A stretch of 64,000 nucleotides of DNA from assembly GCA_963662375.2 (NCBI GenBank), contig CAXXRP010000005.1:496001-560000 (forward strand), in the 5' to 3' direction. Of this stretch, positions 18,112 through 27,168 are shown in pieces (positions within the stretch are counted from its first letter, which is position 1; each line of letters begins with the position of its first letter). This stretch comes from UBA11612 sp963662375 (lineage in GTDB: Bacteria; Pseudomonadota; Alphaproteobacteria; Rhodospirillales; Rhodospirillaceae). The position numbers were made by a program, and so were the translations under genes. Under the pieces are notes generated by a model. It saw only the letters and a list, made by a program, of their open reading frames with translations, made no database searches and was not told where the DNA came from.

Positions 18112-18489
18112 CTATTCCATGAGAATGTAATGAAGGTCGTCGCGGGCCTTGCGCACTGAGAGGATAACCTCATAGATGGAGATCAACGCGGCAAGAATAT
18201 CAGCCGACTTCGCATCAACATTGTGAAGGATATCTTCTAATTCGCCTAATCCCTTGCCCATTAGAGCTTTGATCCGACCTATATCCGACGACATCCGCAA
18301 GTCATCGCTGTAAGCCTTCACGAGAGTCTCGAGATTTTTCCGGATTCTCTGGACTTCGAGACATCGTTCGCGAAGCGCTTCCACATAACAAAGCTCACGG
18401 GCTAGAGTCTCAATATAGTCGACCACTGTTTTCGTCTGATTTTCTTCCAAGCCCATGGCGCACGCTGCTTGCTTAAACGCACCTACCAA
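18112..18489 (-). CDS. Helical protein of unknown function, start uncertain
   Basis: A 125-codon frame (TTG at 18489) with no recognised domain. The sequence is almost wholly helical and charged, with Leu/Ile heptad-like spacing (LRERCLEVQRIRKNLETLV, IGRIKALMGKGLGELEDIL), which suggests a coiled coil or helical bundle. Coding-like sequence continues upstream (YGGREDLQKIVSSDENKKAL) with no ATG or GTG before a TAA, so the true start may be lost. Between this frame and argE (17945-18111) there is a short possible coding relic (GIYTGSYERKKYAVPAGKN) that I cannot assign. Confidence 0.4.
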   Translation of the reverse strand: MVGAFKQAACAMGLEENQTKTVVDYIETLARELCYVEALRERCLEVQRIRKNLETLVKAYSDDLRMSSDIGRIKALMGKGLGELEDILHNVDAKSADILAALISIYEVILSVRKARDDLHYILME

Positions 18490-18590
18490 TGCCTTCTTAT
18501 TTTCGTCGCTGGAAACAATTTTTTGGAGATCTTCCCGGCCGCCATAGCTAACGGGGCGTTATGACTTTGCGGTTTGTATCTCGATAGAGA

Positions 18591-18664
18591 TGGAGCGGGT
18601 GAAGGGAATCGAACCCTCGTCTAAAGCTTGGGAAGCTTTCGTTCTACCATTGAACCACACCCGC
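18591..18664 (-). tRNA. tRNA-Gly(CCC)
   Basis: Read leftward, the acceptor GCGGGTG pairs with CACCCGC, then discriminator T and an encoded CCA (18591-18593). The anticodon stem AAAGC/GCTTT encloses TTCCCAA, giving anticodon CCC (reads GGG). The D-arm GGTTCAATGGTAGAAC and T-arm GGTTCGATTCC are present. Confidence 0.94.
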
Positions 18665-18803
18665 ACCGCCGAGAAAATTCGGCGAGCAACCGAATCCATA
18701 GCATAGAACACCATCACCGCAAATTAGCGGAAACGAACAAACAGGCTTTCGCGAACTTGAGCTAACCGCGTATGCTTGACCCGAGATTACCTGAGGATGA
18801 TTG

Positions 18804-19298
18804 ATGGACCTTTGGCCACTCGAGTGCCTGACTGTGCTTGCCGCAGGACTGATTGCATTGTCAGCCGTAGACCTGCGCACAGGGCATCTGCCCGATCCTT
18901 TGCAGGCCGCCCTAGCCGTCGCCGGATTCGGTGTGGTCGCAATTGGATCCCCGGTGCACATTACATGGGAATGGGCTGTTCTAGGCGCCGTGATCAACGG
19001 TGCGGTGTTTTGGGTGTTGCGGTGGGTGATAAGCCGTCTCAAGGGTCGCGAGGCCATGGGACTGGGCGACGTAAAATTAGTAGCTGTCGGTGGAATCTGG
19101 CTGGGACCATTGGCGCTTCCCTACATCATGGCGGCGGGCGGCATCCTAACTCTAGTTGGCGCTGGTATTGGGACGGTTGCCACGGGCCGATCTGTCTGGC
19201 GCGGCGAAATGCCCCTGGGACCAGGATTAGCGGCCGGTATCTTAGGGGTTTTTACGGCCGCCTTGTTTCGTCCCCCTTGGCTGCCGCTGATATATTAG
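18804..19298 (+). CDS. A24-family prepilin peptidase, short form
   Basis: An inner-membrane aspartic protease that cleaves the leader of type IV prepilins and pseudopilins. The 164-residue protein has five or six hydrophobic segments. It carries both catalytic Asp motifs: AVDLRTGHLPD near residue 21 and GLGDVKL near residue 91. It lacks the N-terminal Zn/methylase domain of full GspO/PilD, as in CpaA/TadV-like short peptidases. The ATG at 18804 follows TGAGGA. Its likely clients here are the GspG and GspH-like pseudopilins at 63-64 kb. A glycosyltransferase fragment follows 12 bases downstream. Confidence 0.85.
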   Translation: MDLWPLECLTVLAAGLIALSAVDLRTGHLPDPLQAALAVAGFGVVAIGSPVHITWEWAVLGAVINGAVFWVLRWVISRLKGREAMGLGDVKLVAVGGIWLGPLALPYIMAAGGILTLVGAGIGTVATGRSVWRGEMPLGPGLAAGILGVFTAALFRPPWLPLIY

Positions 19299-19310
19299 GT
19301 TTCTCCAGAC

Positions 19311-19601
19311 ATGACCCGACCACCACATATCCTTTGCTATGCACCCTACACCGCCTGGTCCATTCATGGCGCCCGACAGATCACTATCCTTCAGGCGCTC
19401 CGAGTCCGGGGCTGCTCGGTCAGCTACGTTACCTGCGACGCAGCATTCACTGATTGCGATATTACCCAGCATGCCAACGGCGCAACGTCGGCCCGCCGCA
19501 GCAATTCGTGTCTGACCTGCCAATCATCGGTAGCCGCGCGTCTTGCCGCCTGGAGCATGCCCTATCGTTGGTTGGGGCGCTGGCCAACAACCATGACGTA
19601 A
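19311..19601 (+). pseudogene. N-terminal fragment of a surface-polysaccharide glycosyltransferase-like gene
   Basis: The 96-residue product begins MTRPPHILCYAPYTAWSIHG and continues with ITILQALRVRGCSVSYVTCD, a Cys-rich segment CLTCQSSVAA, and MPYRWLGRW. This pattern (ILxYxPYxxWxxH, then a CxxC region) is the N-terminus of GT-B-like proteins in capsule/exopolysaccharide clusters, which run to several hundred residues. Here the frame ends at TAA 19599-19601, directly over the start of the next coding stretch, so the rest has been deleted. A functional protein is unlikely. Confidence 0.6.
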
Positions 19602-19963
19602 TATTTGCGCTCAGTCTGACATTGGGCGTTACGAGCGCACAGCTCGCGGAGGGTGCTCAATGCGTAAACGTCTTGCTTCTCGACGCCAATGGCGCCGTTG
19701 TCCCCACTGAAAAACCGGTTACCGGCCTGATGGTGGGAGGTGTTCCCGCGGTCAGTGAAGATACACCCGAGCATGTAGCCCGGACGGCTGGCGCCAATGC
19801 CCCCTGCCCGCAAGACCTAGTGGACCAAGTCACGAATTTGTTCTCGGAAAGCTGCACAACGAGCGAACGCCGTACAGCTGCGGCACAAACTCATGGTGTA
19901 AGCGTCGAAGTCATTAAGAAGGGGTGTCGTGACATGAGCGCTGCCCTCAGCGAATACGAATAA
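19593..19963 (+). pseudogene. Secreted hypothetical protein with damaged start
   Basis: From about 19598 to the TAA at 19961-19963, the frame reads as a signal peptide (VIFALSLTLGVTSAQLA) followed by a Cys-containing domain: AQCVNVLLLDANGAVVP, TEKPVTGLMVGGVPAV, ANAPCPQDLVDQV, ESCTTSERR, KKGCRDMSAAL. No ATG or GTG is in frame. An ATG sits at 19593-19595 but is one base out of phase, so a single-base deletion just after the start codon explains it. Five cysteines suggest a disulfide-bonded periplasmic protein. No family assigned. Confidence 0.5.
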
Positions 19964-20004
19964 TCGCCGACCTCCCGCTCCCGCATAATCACAGGCACCT
20001 TAAT

Positions 20005-21213
20005 CTACCCATCGACAACGCGCTTCAATTCACCTGCAACGCGATCAACATCCGAGTCCGCCATGGAAGAAAACAAAGGCAAGGTGAGACAGGATGCGTA
20101 ATATTCTTCTGCCCCCGGGAGGTGCTGGGACCCATACAGATTTTGGTAGTAGGGTTGCAAGTGCACTGGCAGGTAGTGCACTTGGGAGCCGATTCCTGCC
20201 GCCGCCAGCGCTTTCATAACCGTAGCCCGGCTCTGGCCAATGGCATCAAAGTCAATATGCACCACATAGAGGTGCCATGCCACCTGTCCTCCAACACGCG
20301 CGACCGTGCGCACGGTAGGTCGCAGCGCTCGAAGAATATTATCATAACGAGCTACGAGGGCAGACCGCCGATCGACAAAGATTTTTAGTTTTTTGAGCTG
20401 GCTCAAGCCCAATGCACAATGGATGTCGCTGGCTCTATAGTTCCAGCCGATGTCCGTCATTTCATAGTGCCAAGGGTTATTCTGACCATCGGGAGACAAC
20501 GCTAGGTGAGGCATCGCCGGACTGGCGGGCGCGCGCGCCATTCCGTGACTTCGGAGCTTTCGCATAACGGCTGCTGCGGCCGAATCATTGGTCGTGATAG
20601 CTCCGCCCTCACCCATTGCAACGGCCTTCACAGGGTGAAAGGAAAAACACGCCGCCACACTATGGGCGCACGATCCGACCGCCAGGTGGGCTTCGGGTTC
20701 GGGAAGATGGCCTCCCAGAGCATGGCAAGCATCTTCAATGACAGAAACCCCATGCGCGTGCGCGATCTTGCTGATACTCGGCATATCACAACACTGGCCA
20801 TTGAGATGCACTGGGATGGCAGCCTTAACGAACCCGCGGGGGACCTTGCTCAAGGCTTCCTCGAAATGCTTCGGCTCCATAAGTCCGCTGGAAGCATCGA
20901 CATCAGCAAACACCACGTCGGCGCCGGTATAACGGACAGCGTTAGCAGTAGCTAGAAAGGTAAGTGAGGGCACAATCACGCGATCGCCGGATTTCAAACC
21001 AAGCCCCAATACCGCCAAATGCAAGGCGGCGGTACCCGACGAGCATGCCACAACCGCCTTCGCCCCGGTTACCTCTCCCAATGCCGTTTCAAACGCTTCG
21101 ACCGCGGGGCCATTGGTAAGCGCGCCAGAACGCAAGACCGAAACGACGGACTCAATATCCGCCTCGTCTATGACGTGTTGCCCGTAGGGAACAAATTTAG
21201 GCTTTGTATTCAT
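20005..21213 (-). CDS. pseC: UDP-4-amino-4,6-dideoxy-N-acetyl-beta-L-altrosamine transaminase
   Basis: A DegT/DnrJ/EryC1-family PLP transaminase of 402 residues and the second enzyme of pseudaminic acid synthesis; it aminates the 4-keto sugar made by PseB. Seen: start KFVPYGQHVIDEADIESV, the cofactor segment ACSSGTAALHLAVLGLG near 57, VPSLTFLATANAV, VIEDACHALGG near 160, and SFHPVKAVAMGEGGAI with the Schiff-base Lys196. The form MGEGG with PYGQHxIDEADI is typical of PseC rather than of perosamine-type transaminases. pseB lies about 3.3 kb away on the same strand, with other sugar genes between. Confidence 0.88.
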   Translation of the reverse strand: MNTKPKFVPYGQHVIDEADIESVVSVLRSGALTNGPAVEAFETALGEVTGAKAVVACSSGTAALHLAVLGLGLKSGDRVIVPSLTFLATANAVRYTGADVVFADVDASSGLMEPKHFEEALSKVPRGFVKAAIPVHLNGQCCDMPSISKIAHAHGVSVIEDACHALGGHLPEPEAHLAVGSCAHSVAACFSFHPVKAVAMGEGGAITTNDSAAAAVMRKLRSHGMARAPASPAMPHLALSPDGQNNPWHYEMTDIGWNYRASDIHCALGLSQLKKLKIFVDRRSALVARYDNILRALRPTVRTVARVGGQVAWHLYVVHIDFDAIGQSRATVMKALAAAGIGSQVHYLPVHLQPYYQNLYGSQHLPGAEEYYASCLTLPLFSSMADSDVDRVAGELKRVVDG

Positions 21214-21368
21214 CAGGGCGTGCGATCCAATTCAACCTATTTTCCACAGTATAGTGAGCTGCCGCGGCACGACCTTCAGTGCGAAGTCAAGTTCACGGCG
21301 GTATTTACGATTGTAGCAGACAACGGGATTTCGGGTATATGGTGCCATTTTAGGCACGGGGTTAGTTT

Positions 21369-22247
21369 ATGCGACTAAAAGACATTGAGACGCGGAACGC
21401 TGAATCGCTTGAAGCAATCCGACAGACCCCAGGTGGCATTAATATCGTAGATCATCCGCACCTCGGGTATTTCGGATATTACGAAGTTGAAATGTTTGAG
21501 TGCCCTGCGTTTCTGATGTTTACAAACAACGATTGCCCTCGCGGGTGGGATATTTTGTTTTTTCGTCACTTTGAACCCCAGTCCATGAAGTTGTGGTGCC
21601 GCATGGCCCGTGACGCAACAGGCATTTTGGATATTGGCGCGCATGTTGGTGTTTACAGCCTAGCTGCAGCGGCATTACGCTCTGATATAAAGATTCACGC
21701 ATTTGAGCCCAATCCTTATGCTTTCAGTCGCTTGAGAATGCATAAAATAATTAACGGATTCGACAACATTGTCGAACATGCATTTGCAGTTTCCGATCAG
21801 GATGCTGTTTCACATTTCAGCTGGGCAAAAAAACCAACCCTACAGATTTCTTCCGGCGGAGGCCTTGGCAAACGCAAGGGTGAGAATGTTGAGCGAACGG
21901 TTGTTCGCACAGCGAAGCTTGATGGCACAGGTTTGGCGCCAACGCTTGGAGACCGCCTACTCATAAAGATTGATGTTGAAGGTTCCGAAGTTCATACCAT
22001 GCGCGGAATACAAGAAGCGCTCGCGCTAAAGCCAGATATCATCCTAGAATCATTTTCGCAAAAATCATGTGACGTCATAAATGAAATGGTTCTTCCCCTC
22101 GAGTATAATATATTTCATGTTTTAGAGCGGGATGGCCGCTTAGAACAGCGCGACCAAGTTCAGCCGTGCGACGTTCGAGGTGGAGGGGATTTTAACCAGC
22201 TTATCACTACGCGCTCCGCAGCTGAGGTGATGCAACTATCTAAATAA
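21369..22247 (+). CDS. FkbM-family methyltransferase
   Basis: A SAM-dependent O-methyltransferase of the FkbM family, 292 residues, expected to methylate a sugar hydroxyl of the surface glycan. The SAM-binding motif is ILDIGAHVGVYSLAAAAL near residue 85. HAFEPNPYAFSRL follows near 116, and the FkbM-typical LLIKIDVEGSEVHTMRGI near 198. The gene is divergent from pseC and codon-wise AT-richer than the housekeeping genes, as is most of the island. The substrate is not predictable. Confidence 0.85.
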   Translation: MRLKDIETRNAESLEAIRQTPGGINIVDHPHLGYFGYYEVEMFECPAFLMFTNNDCPRGWDILFFRHFEPQSMKLWCRMARDATGILDIGAHVGVYSLAAAALRSDIKIHAFEPNPYAFSRLRMHKIINGFDNIVEHAFAVSDQDAVSHFSWAKKPTLQISSGGGLGKRKGENVERTVVRTAKLDGTGLAPTLGDRLLIKIDVEGSEVHTMRGIQEALALKPDIILESFSQKSCDVINEMVLPLEYNIFHVLERDGRLEQRDQVQPCDVRGGGDFNQLITTRSAAEVMQLSK

Positions 22248-22391
22248 AGCGGCTGGTTTCAAGAGGCTTCCGAAAATGGTACGCAGGAGAAACTTTGCGT
22301 ATTGTAGAAAACAGACCCGCTGGTAGATTTCCGCTACAAGCAGTTGACTCAATATAATGTAAAATGATTCCCGAATGAAAGTACGTGTCTC

Positions 22392-23435
22392 ATGGACCAT
22401 GCGCCAACTGACGTGTTTAATCCGCTCTACCTTCGGCGTGCCGAGGATTTGCAGGGTTTTCTCCTAGCCTTATTGAAAGGTGGCCTCGACAAACGAGCAC
22501 GGGACATGGTCGGCGAGATTGCCGCCATTTATGTAACCCAACGAGTTGGTAAGCACGTGCTGAGCCCTGAAGGGCTTACCTTGGATAAGGCGCGCCAAAA
22601 AACTGTTGAAGCACTACGGCAATTGGGTTGCCCTCTAATTGAACCCGTTTTCACGTCTGCTGAAATATTGGAAATTGAAACTTTCATAGAAAATAAGAAG
22701 GTTACATTTGGTGCTAGCGGATTCGATGAGCAAGGGGCTAAGGGAGAGGCGCTTGCTAGTAAACTACCTGCAAATGTTCGCTTTGGTGATTATAAGACAG
22801 AAGATATATGTAAATGCACGCCTATATACCGGATCTTACACCATCGCGCGCTTATTGAGATCGCCACTTCGTATCTTGGAGCGCCTCCAACAATCTCGAT
22901 TGCAACGATGTGGTGGTCGCGCCCATCCTCGTTACCGATTGGGGGGATGCAAATGTTTCATCATGACCGGGGAGATTTTAGATCATGTAACTTATTTGTT
23001 TATCTGACCGACGTAACAGAAGCCACCGGGCCACATTCTTTTGTGACCAAAACTCATGAAACAAGCATTCTTAATCCGCTTGTAACAGAGCGTTTCGGTG
23101 GGGATCCAATCATGTTGCAGAAATTTTAGGAATGGATGGAACAACATAGGAAGAGCGATGAAGACGTCTACAATTTTTTTCGCGAGGATGAAATTAGGAT
23201 TTTTACCGGCCCCAAGGGCATGAGTTTTTTCGAAGATACTCGTGGCCTTCACAAAGCCACAGCTCCTGTTCTGGGGCCACGATTAGCGTTTGAAATCGTC
23301 TATTCGACGTTACCCAAACTCAACGAGAAAGTTAATCCTGTACCACGGAATGATTTATTAATTAAAAATATTGATACCAATAGCGAAAATATCGCGCCAC
23401 TTGTCAGATATGCCACGAGGCTCATGTACAAATAG
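22392..23435 (+). pseudogene. Phytanoyl-CoA dioxygenase (PhyH)-like gene with in-frame TAG
   Basis: One frame from ATG 22392 to TAG 23433-23435, interrupted by TAG at 23127-23129 after PIMLQKF. The sequence resumes in the same frame as EWMEQHRKSDEDVYNFF. The complete product would have 346 residues. Fe(II)/2-oxoglutarate dioxygenase features: MQMFHHDRGDF (His/Asp metal ligands), a VYLTDVTEATGPHSFV core strand, and a late RGLHKATAP (distal His). The last His lies after the TAG, so truncated protein would be inactive. PhyH-like enzymes occur in surface-glycan clusters, but no defined role here is known. Confidence 0.7.
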
Positions 23436-23462
23436 CTAGGGTGACAGGAGAGAACACTTGCG

Positions 23463-24032
23463 TCAGGCTCTGTGGTTGATGCGCCCGATAAGCATTACCA
23501 CACCCTTTTTACCGGCAACGTCTGGATCTTGCTGGAAGAAAATGCGGCCAAGCTTATTACCTAAGCGCGATTTCAACTCTTCCACACTTGCATGCATCGA
23601 GCCAACAATCTCATCATCCTTAGGCCCACTCTTCCCCCTTGCATCATCAGAAAATTCAGGATCGTACGTAAGACCAATGGCCAAGAAACCGTTGTTTTTA
23701 CAAACTCGCACTACTTCATCCAGAGCGCGTTGGGGCTCGCTACTATAGTTCAACACCCAACCAGATATAACAACATCAAAACTCCGATCGGGGTACGGCA
23801 GGTCGTGCATATCGCCGGTATCTATTAGTAGTGACGACGAAATCAAATCAATTGCTTCAATGTTGGCCAGATCGAAGCCGACAGCCAACAAATGAAGCAG
23901 CTCCATTTCGGTTCTTGGCCCGATAGAAAGAACTTTCAGTCGATGTGCATGCGAATAAATGGGATCGAGTGAGGTCAACGGATTAATTAGTCGCGCCGTT
24001 CGCTTATATGACCCGAAGCTATCCTGTTCCAA
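23463..24032 (-). CDS. SAM-dependent methyltransferase, probably N-terminally truncated
   Basis: A class I methyltransferase of the Methyltransf_11 type: VLSIGPRTEMELLHLLAVG (motif I region), IDTGDMHDLPYPDRSFDVVISGWVLNY (motifs II/III), and DEVVRVCKNNGFLAIGL. The only start codon in this frame is TTG at 24032. Coding-like sequence (QAERYIRIHGDISNG) runs upstream to a TAG near 24118. Further up, an ATG at 24244 begins a 29-codon piece in another frame (MKQPKTVNLSKLQLKGMLDV). The original gene may have been about 260 residues and is now frameshifted. Likely a glycan-modifying enzyme; substrate unknown. Confidence 0.6.
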   Translation of the reverse strand: MEQDSFGSYKRTARLINPLTSLDPIYSHAHRLKVLSIGPRTEMELLHLLAVGFDLANIEAIDLISSSLLIDTGDMHDLPYPDRSFDVVISGWVLNYSSEPQRALDEVVRVCKNNGFLAIGLTYDPEFSDDARGKSGPKDDEIVGSMHASVEELKSRLGNKLGRIFFQQDPDVAGKKGVVMLIGRINHRA

Positions 24033-24546
24033 TTCTCGTCGGTTGTGCTCGATCGCCCCTGGCGCTACCCCATTGCTAATGTCGCCGTGAATTCGAATAT
24101 ATCTTTCTGCTTGTTTCTACCTATCGAATGCTAAGTAGCGCCGACAGCTGGGACTTAAAAAATATCAGTGGGGTTTTGAACAATAACATCTAGCATCCCC
24201 TTCAGCTGCAACTTGGAAAGGTTTACGGTTTTAGGTTGCTTCATGAAAACGCTCCTGACGCAGAAGTAAATTGTTATCTACGCAAAAACTCTGTGGCACG
24301 TCTGAAAGCGTGGAAGTTGGCGCAAAGTATGACTGCATTTAAATTGCACAACCTTGGCATGCTGTCATCCTTGGCCGCCTGGGACCAAAGTAAAACAACT
24401 CATCATCAAATTTATGAAACCCATCGAAGGAAAGGCAGGGTCGATAACCATCTGAGCAATAGCAAAAATTTAATATTTAGATGCTCCCGCACACAGGGAT
24501 CGCCCCCAAAAGCATGATCCGTCGCGTGAGACGGTTGACAAACCGG
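24033..24546. other. Region without an intact gene, with possible 5' remains of the methyltransferase gene
   Basis: It holds a short leftward frame (24155-24244) that may be the detached N-terminus of the neighbouring methyltransferase. The rest (24250-24546) shows no protein similarity I recognise and is AT-rich. Confidence 0.4.
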
Positions 24547-25629
24547 TTAAAACGTTCCCTGAGCTATCATACGAGCAAGTTCTCGCCCTTCCAACCACTC
24601 GGTGTTTTTATCGCTGGTAAATACGAACCTATTTTTTACACGACCTCCTTGGGACGCGTAATCACGGCCCGGGCTAAACATTTTGACGAAAGTTGGCTCG
24701 ATAACGTACCAGTTACCACAATCAATGGTGGCTGAAGCGTCGTCTTCAGTAATAAGGATCTCATGTAATTTCTCACCAGGCCTAATGCCAACAATTTTGT
24801 GGGGCCAGTGGGGCGACATCGCGCGAGCTAGATCTACGATCTTGATACTTGGGATTTTGGGCACAAAAACCTCACCGCCTTGCATCGATCCCAGGCTCGA
24901 TAAAACCAGATCGCAGCTTTCGGCAAGGGTCATCCAAAACCGCGTCATCCGTTCATCGGTAATCGGTAAATATCCTGTGTCATCCTCGATAAGCTTCCTA
25001 AAAAAAGGAACGACACTTCCCCGGGAGCCGGCCACATTTCCATATCTCACGACGGAAAATGATGTACCGCCACTGCTCAAATTATTAGCGGCGACAAAAA
25101 TCTTGTCCGATGCGAGCTTGGATGCACCATACAGATTGATTGGATTAACCGCTTTATCGGTGGACAAAGCCACCACCCTTTTCACGCCGCAGCTGATGGC
25201 TGCGCGTACTACGTTTTCGGCGCCGATTACATTGGTGCGAATGCATTCGAACGGATTGTACTCGGCGGTTGTCACTTGCTTAAGAGCGGCGGCGTGTACA
25301 ACGATCTCCACGTCCCGCATCGCCATTTCGAGGCGCGCGTGATCTCTTACATCACCGATAAAATACCGCATTTCGTCGCGTTCGTTGAAATCCGGATGCA
25401 TTTGCATCTCAAATTGCTTTAGCTCGTCACGGGAAAACACGATCAGGCGCCGCGGAGCTTGAAACTCTAGCAGCCTCTTAATAAAGGCTTTTCCAAATGA
25501 GCCGGTACCGCCTGTAACCAGCACAGATTTTCCTGCGACAAGTGATTTGATTTCGTTTTCGATCGATTGATCAGGTGCGAACTTGCTTTTCATTGTGGAG
25601 TCTCGATAGCCCCTTGTTGTGGATGACAT
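24547..25629 (-). CDS. pseB: UDP-N-acetylglucosamine 4,6-dehydratase (inverting)
   Basis: First enzyme of pseudaminic acid synthesis, an extended SDR of 360 residues. Seen: Rossmann loop VLVTGGTGSFGKAFI near 36, SRDELKQFEM (family-specific), IGDVRDHARL, HAAALKQVTTAEYNPFECI, LSTDKAVNPINLYGASKL with the catalytic Tyr/Lys pair near 168, VRYGNVAGSRGSVVPFF, and DERMTRFWMT. This set separates PseB from C5-retaining dehydratases. The C-terminal half is slightly longer than in Campylobacter PseB. An alternative ATG 36 bases inside (25593) would shorten the unmatched N-terminal tail. pseC is on the same strand. Confidence 0.92.
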   Translation of the reverse strand: MSSTTRGYRDSTMKSKFAPDQSIENEIKSLVAGKSVLVTGGTGSFGKAFIKRLLEFQAPRRLIVFSRDELKQFEMQMHPDFNERDEMRYFIGDVRDHARLEMAMRDVEIVVHAAALKQVTTAEYNPFECIRTNVIGAENVVRAAISCGVKRVVALSTDKAVNPINLYGASKLASDKIFVAANNLSSGGTSFSVVRYGNVAGSRGSVVPFFRKLIEDDTGYLPITDERMTRFWMTLAESCDLVLSSLGSMQGGEVFVPKIPSIKIVDLARAMSPHWPHKIVGIRPGEKLHEILITEDDASATIDCGNWYVIEPTFVKMFSPGRDYASQGGRVKNRFVFTSDKNTEWLEGRELARMIAQGTF

Positions 25630-25726
25630 GCCTATCTTGTTGCTTCTATTCGATCAAGGGATGGTTGAGGGGACGGCGCGAAGCTGAGACGAGTATCGTT
25701 TGGTGTAATGCATCCGGGGGTATAGG

Positions 25727-26494
25727 CTAGAAGCGTCCGGGAAACCGCATCGGGAATCCTCGTTCTCTCAAATAAGATTTGGCTTCAAGTGGTGTTTTTT
25801 CAGTAAAGTGATACATGCTCGCCGCCGCTAACGCCGATGCACCGCCCTCTCGCAGCGCGTCGGCCATGTGCGAGAACTCCCCCGCCCCGCCGGATGCGAC
25901 AACAGGAATGGAAACTGCGGCCGTGACCTTGCGGGTCATCTCCACATCGTAACCTTTCATCATCCCGTCATTGTCAATGGACGTAAGAATGATCTCGCCC
26001 GCGCCCAAAGACTCTATCTGCCGCGCCCACGAAACCACATCTTGCGTCGTCTGAATCGAGCCGCAGTGCGTATAAACACGCCAATCACCATCTTCACGTC
26101 GCGCATCTATTCCGACAACGATACACTGGCGACCAAACCGACGCGCACCTTCGGCGATAAGCTCGGGGCTCAAGACCGCCGCAGAATTGATGCACACTTT
26201 ATCAGCTCCGACGGCCAGCAAATCTTGGATATGATCAAGTGTTGATACACCGCCGCCGACCGTCAACGGCATGAAGCATTCGTCTGCCAACTCATCGACT
26301 TGCTTAAAATCCGGCGGCCGCGTCTGCGATGTCGCCGAGATATCGAAAAAAACCAGCTCGTCAACCTCGCGCCGATTGTAAACCTTCACAGCCTGCAAGG
26401 CAGCACCGATACGCCTATCGGATTTGAACTGCATACCCTTTACGAGACCAACGTCCTTGAACAAGAGCGTCGGCATGATCCTTACTTTTAGCAT
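25727..26494 (-). CDS. HisF-like amidotransferase partner for surface sugar modification
   Basis: A (beta/alpha)8 barrel of 255 residues related to HisF: MLKVRIMPTLLFKDVGLVKG, DELVFFDISATSQ, PLTVGGGVSTLDHIQDLL, GADKVCINSAAV, VVGIDARREDG, GEIILTSIDNDGMMKGYD, PVVASGGAGEF. Next to a HisH-like glutaminase and a PseA/WbpG-like protein instead of other his genes, it matches the HisF2 of LPS/flagellin clusters. There, the three proteins together turn an N-acetyl group into an acetamidino group, HisF passing ammonia from HisH. True histidine genes lie elsewhere in the window. The stretch FFDISATSQTRPPD replaces the usual DxTAS. Confidence 0.85.
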   Translation of the reverse strand: MLKVRIMPTLLFKDVGLVKGMQFKSDRRIGAALQAVKVYNRREVDELVFFDISATSQTRPPDFKQVDELADECFMPLTVGGGVSTLDHIQDLLAVGADKVCINSAAVLSPELIAEGARRFGRQCIVVGIDARREDGDWRVYTHCGSIQTTQDVVSWARQIESLGAGEIILTSIDNDGMMKGYDVEMTRKVTAAVSIPVVASGGAGEFSHMADALREGGASALAAASMYHFTEKTPLEAKSYLRERGFPMRFPGRF

Positions 26495-26546
26495 ATTATC
26501 TGCGACGCTTGAAGATTTCGCACGGTTGCTAATACTCGTTCCGCTT

Positions 26547-27164
26547 CTACTGCTTTAGGAAGCTTTCCAACAATCGCTGGCCAGCTCTCTGGCTCTTTTC
26601 CGGGTGAAACTGTGTGCCAACAACTAACTCCCGTCTCACGATGGACGCGAAGCCTCCGCAATAAGGCGTGTAAGCCACGACATGATCCTCTTGTGTGCAT
26701 TTGAAATGATAACTATGCACGAAATAAAAATCTGTCTCGGGCGGTATGGCGTCAAGAAATCCGTCCTCGCCCTCCCGCGCTGCGACCGTATTCCAACCTA
26801 TGTGCGGGACGCGTTCATCGTCCAGACGTTCTTTCAGCAAGACGACTTCACCTGGAATAATGTCTAATCCCTGGAAATGCCCCCCCTCTTCGCTGCTGGT
26901 CCCCAACAAGTGCATGCCCAGGCATATCCCAAGCAAGGGGTTTCCAGCTCGAACTCGCTCATGTATCGCCTGGTCCATTCCTTCGGCCTTCAAGTTCTCC
27001 ATCGCGACACCGAATGAACCTACTCCAGGGAGGATAAGGTAGTCTGCGGCCTTCAGGCTATCAGGATTCGATATTACGACTGCACTAACCTCGCACAATT
27101 CAATCGCTCGTCTGATGGAATCCAGATTGCAAAGGCCATAATCAATAATGGCGGCGCGAGCCAT
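26547..27164 (-). CDS. HisH-like glutamine amidotransferase subunit
   Basis: A class I glutaminase of 205 residues that releases ammonia from glutamine for the HisF-like partner. The nucleophile loop is LLGICLGMHLL with Cys81. The triad is completed by His187 and Glu189 in GTQFHPEKSQ. It also has LPGVGSFGVAMENL and the HisH-type DFYFVHSYHF. It starts 4 bases after the PseA/WbpG-like gene and is followed by the HisF-like gene, so the three form an operon. This gene order is characteristic of the acetamidino-modification set. Confidence 0.88.
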   Translation of the reverse strand: MARAAIIDYGLCNLDSIRRAIELCEVSAVVISNPDSLKAADYLILPGVGSFGVAMENLKAEGMDQAIHERVRAGNPLLGICLGMHLLGTSSEEGGHFQGLDIIPGEVVLLKERLDDERVPHIGWNTVAAREGEDGFLDAIPPETDFYFVHSYHFKCTQEDHVVAYTPYCGGFASIVRRELVVGTQFHPEKSQRAGQRLLESFLKQ

Positions 27165-27168
27165 AAAC

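Noticed and set aside
24236..24517. Rightward 93-codon frame
   Set aside because: No recognisable pattern and it overlaps probable remains of the leftward methyltransferase gene.
25727..27164. HisF and HisH-like genes as histidine biosynthesis genes
   Set aside because: They sit with a PseA/WbpG-like gene in a sugar cluster, and the HisF-like protein departs from true HisF in catalytic segments; hisG and hisI lie elsewhere in the window.
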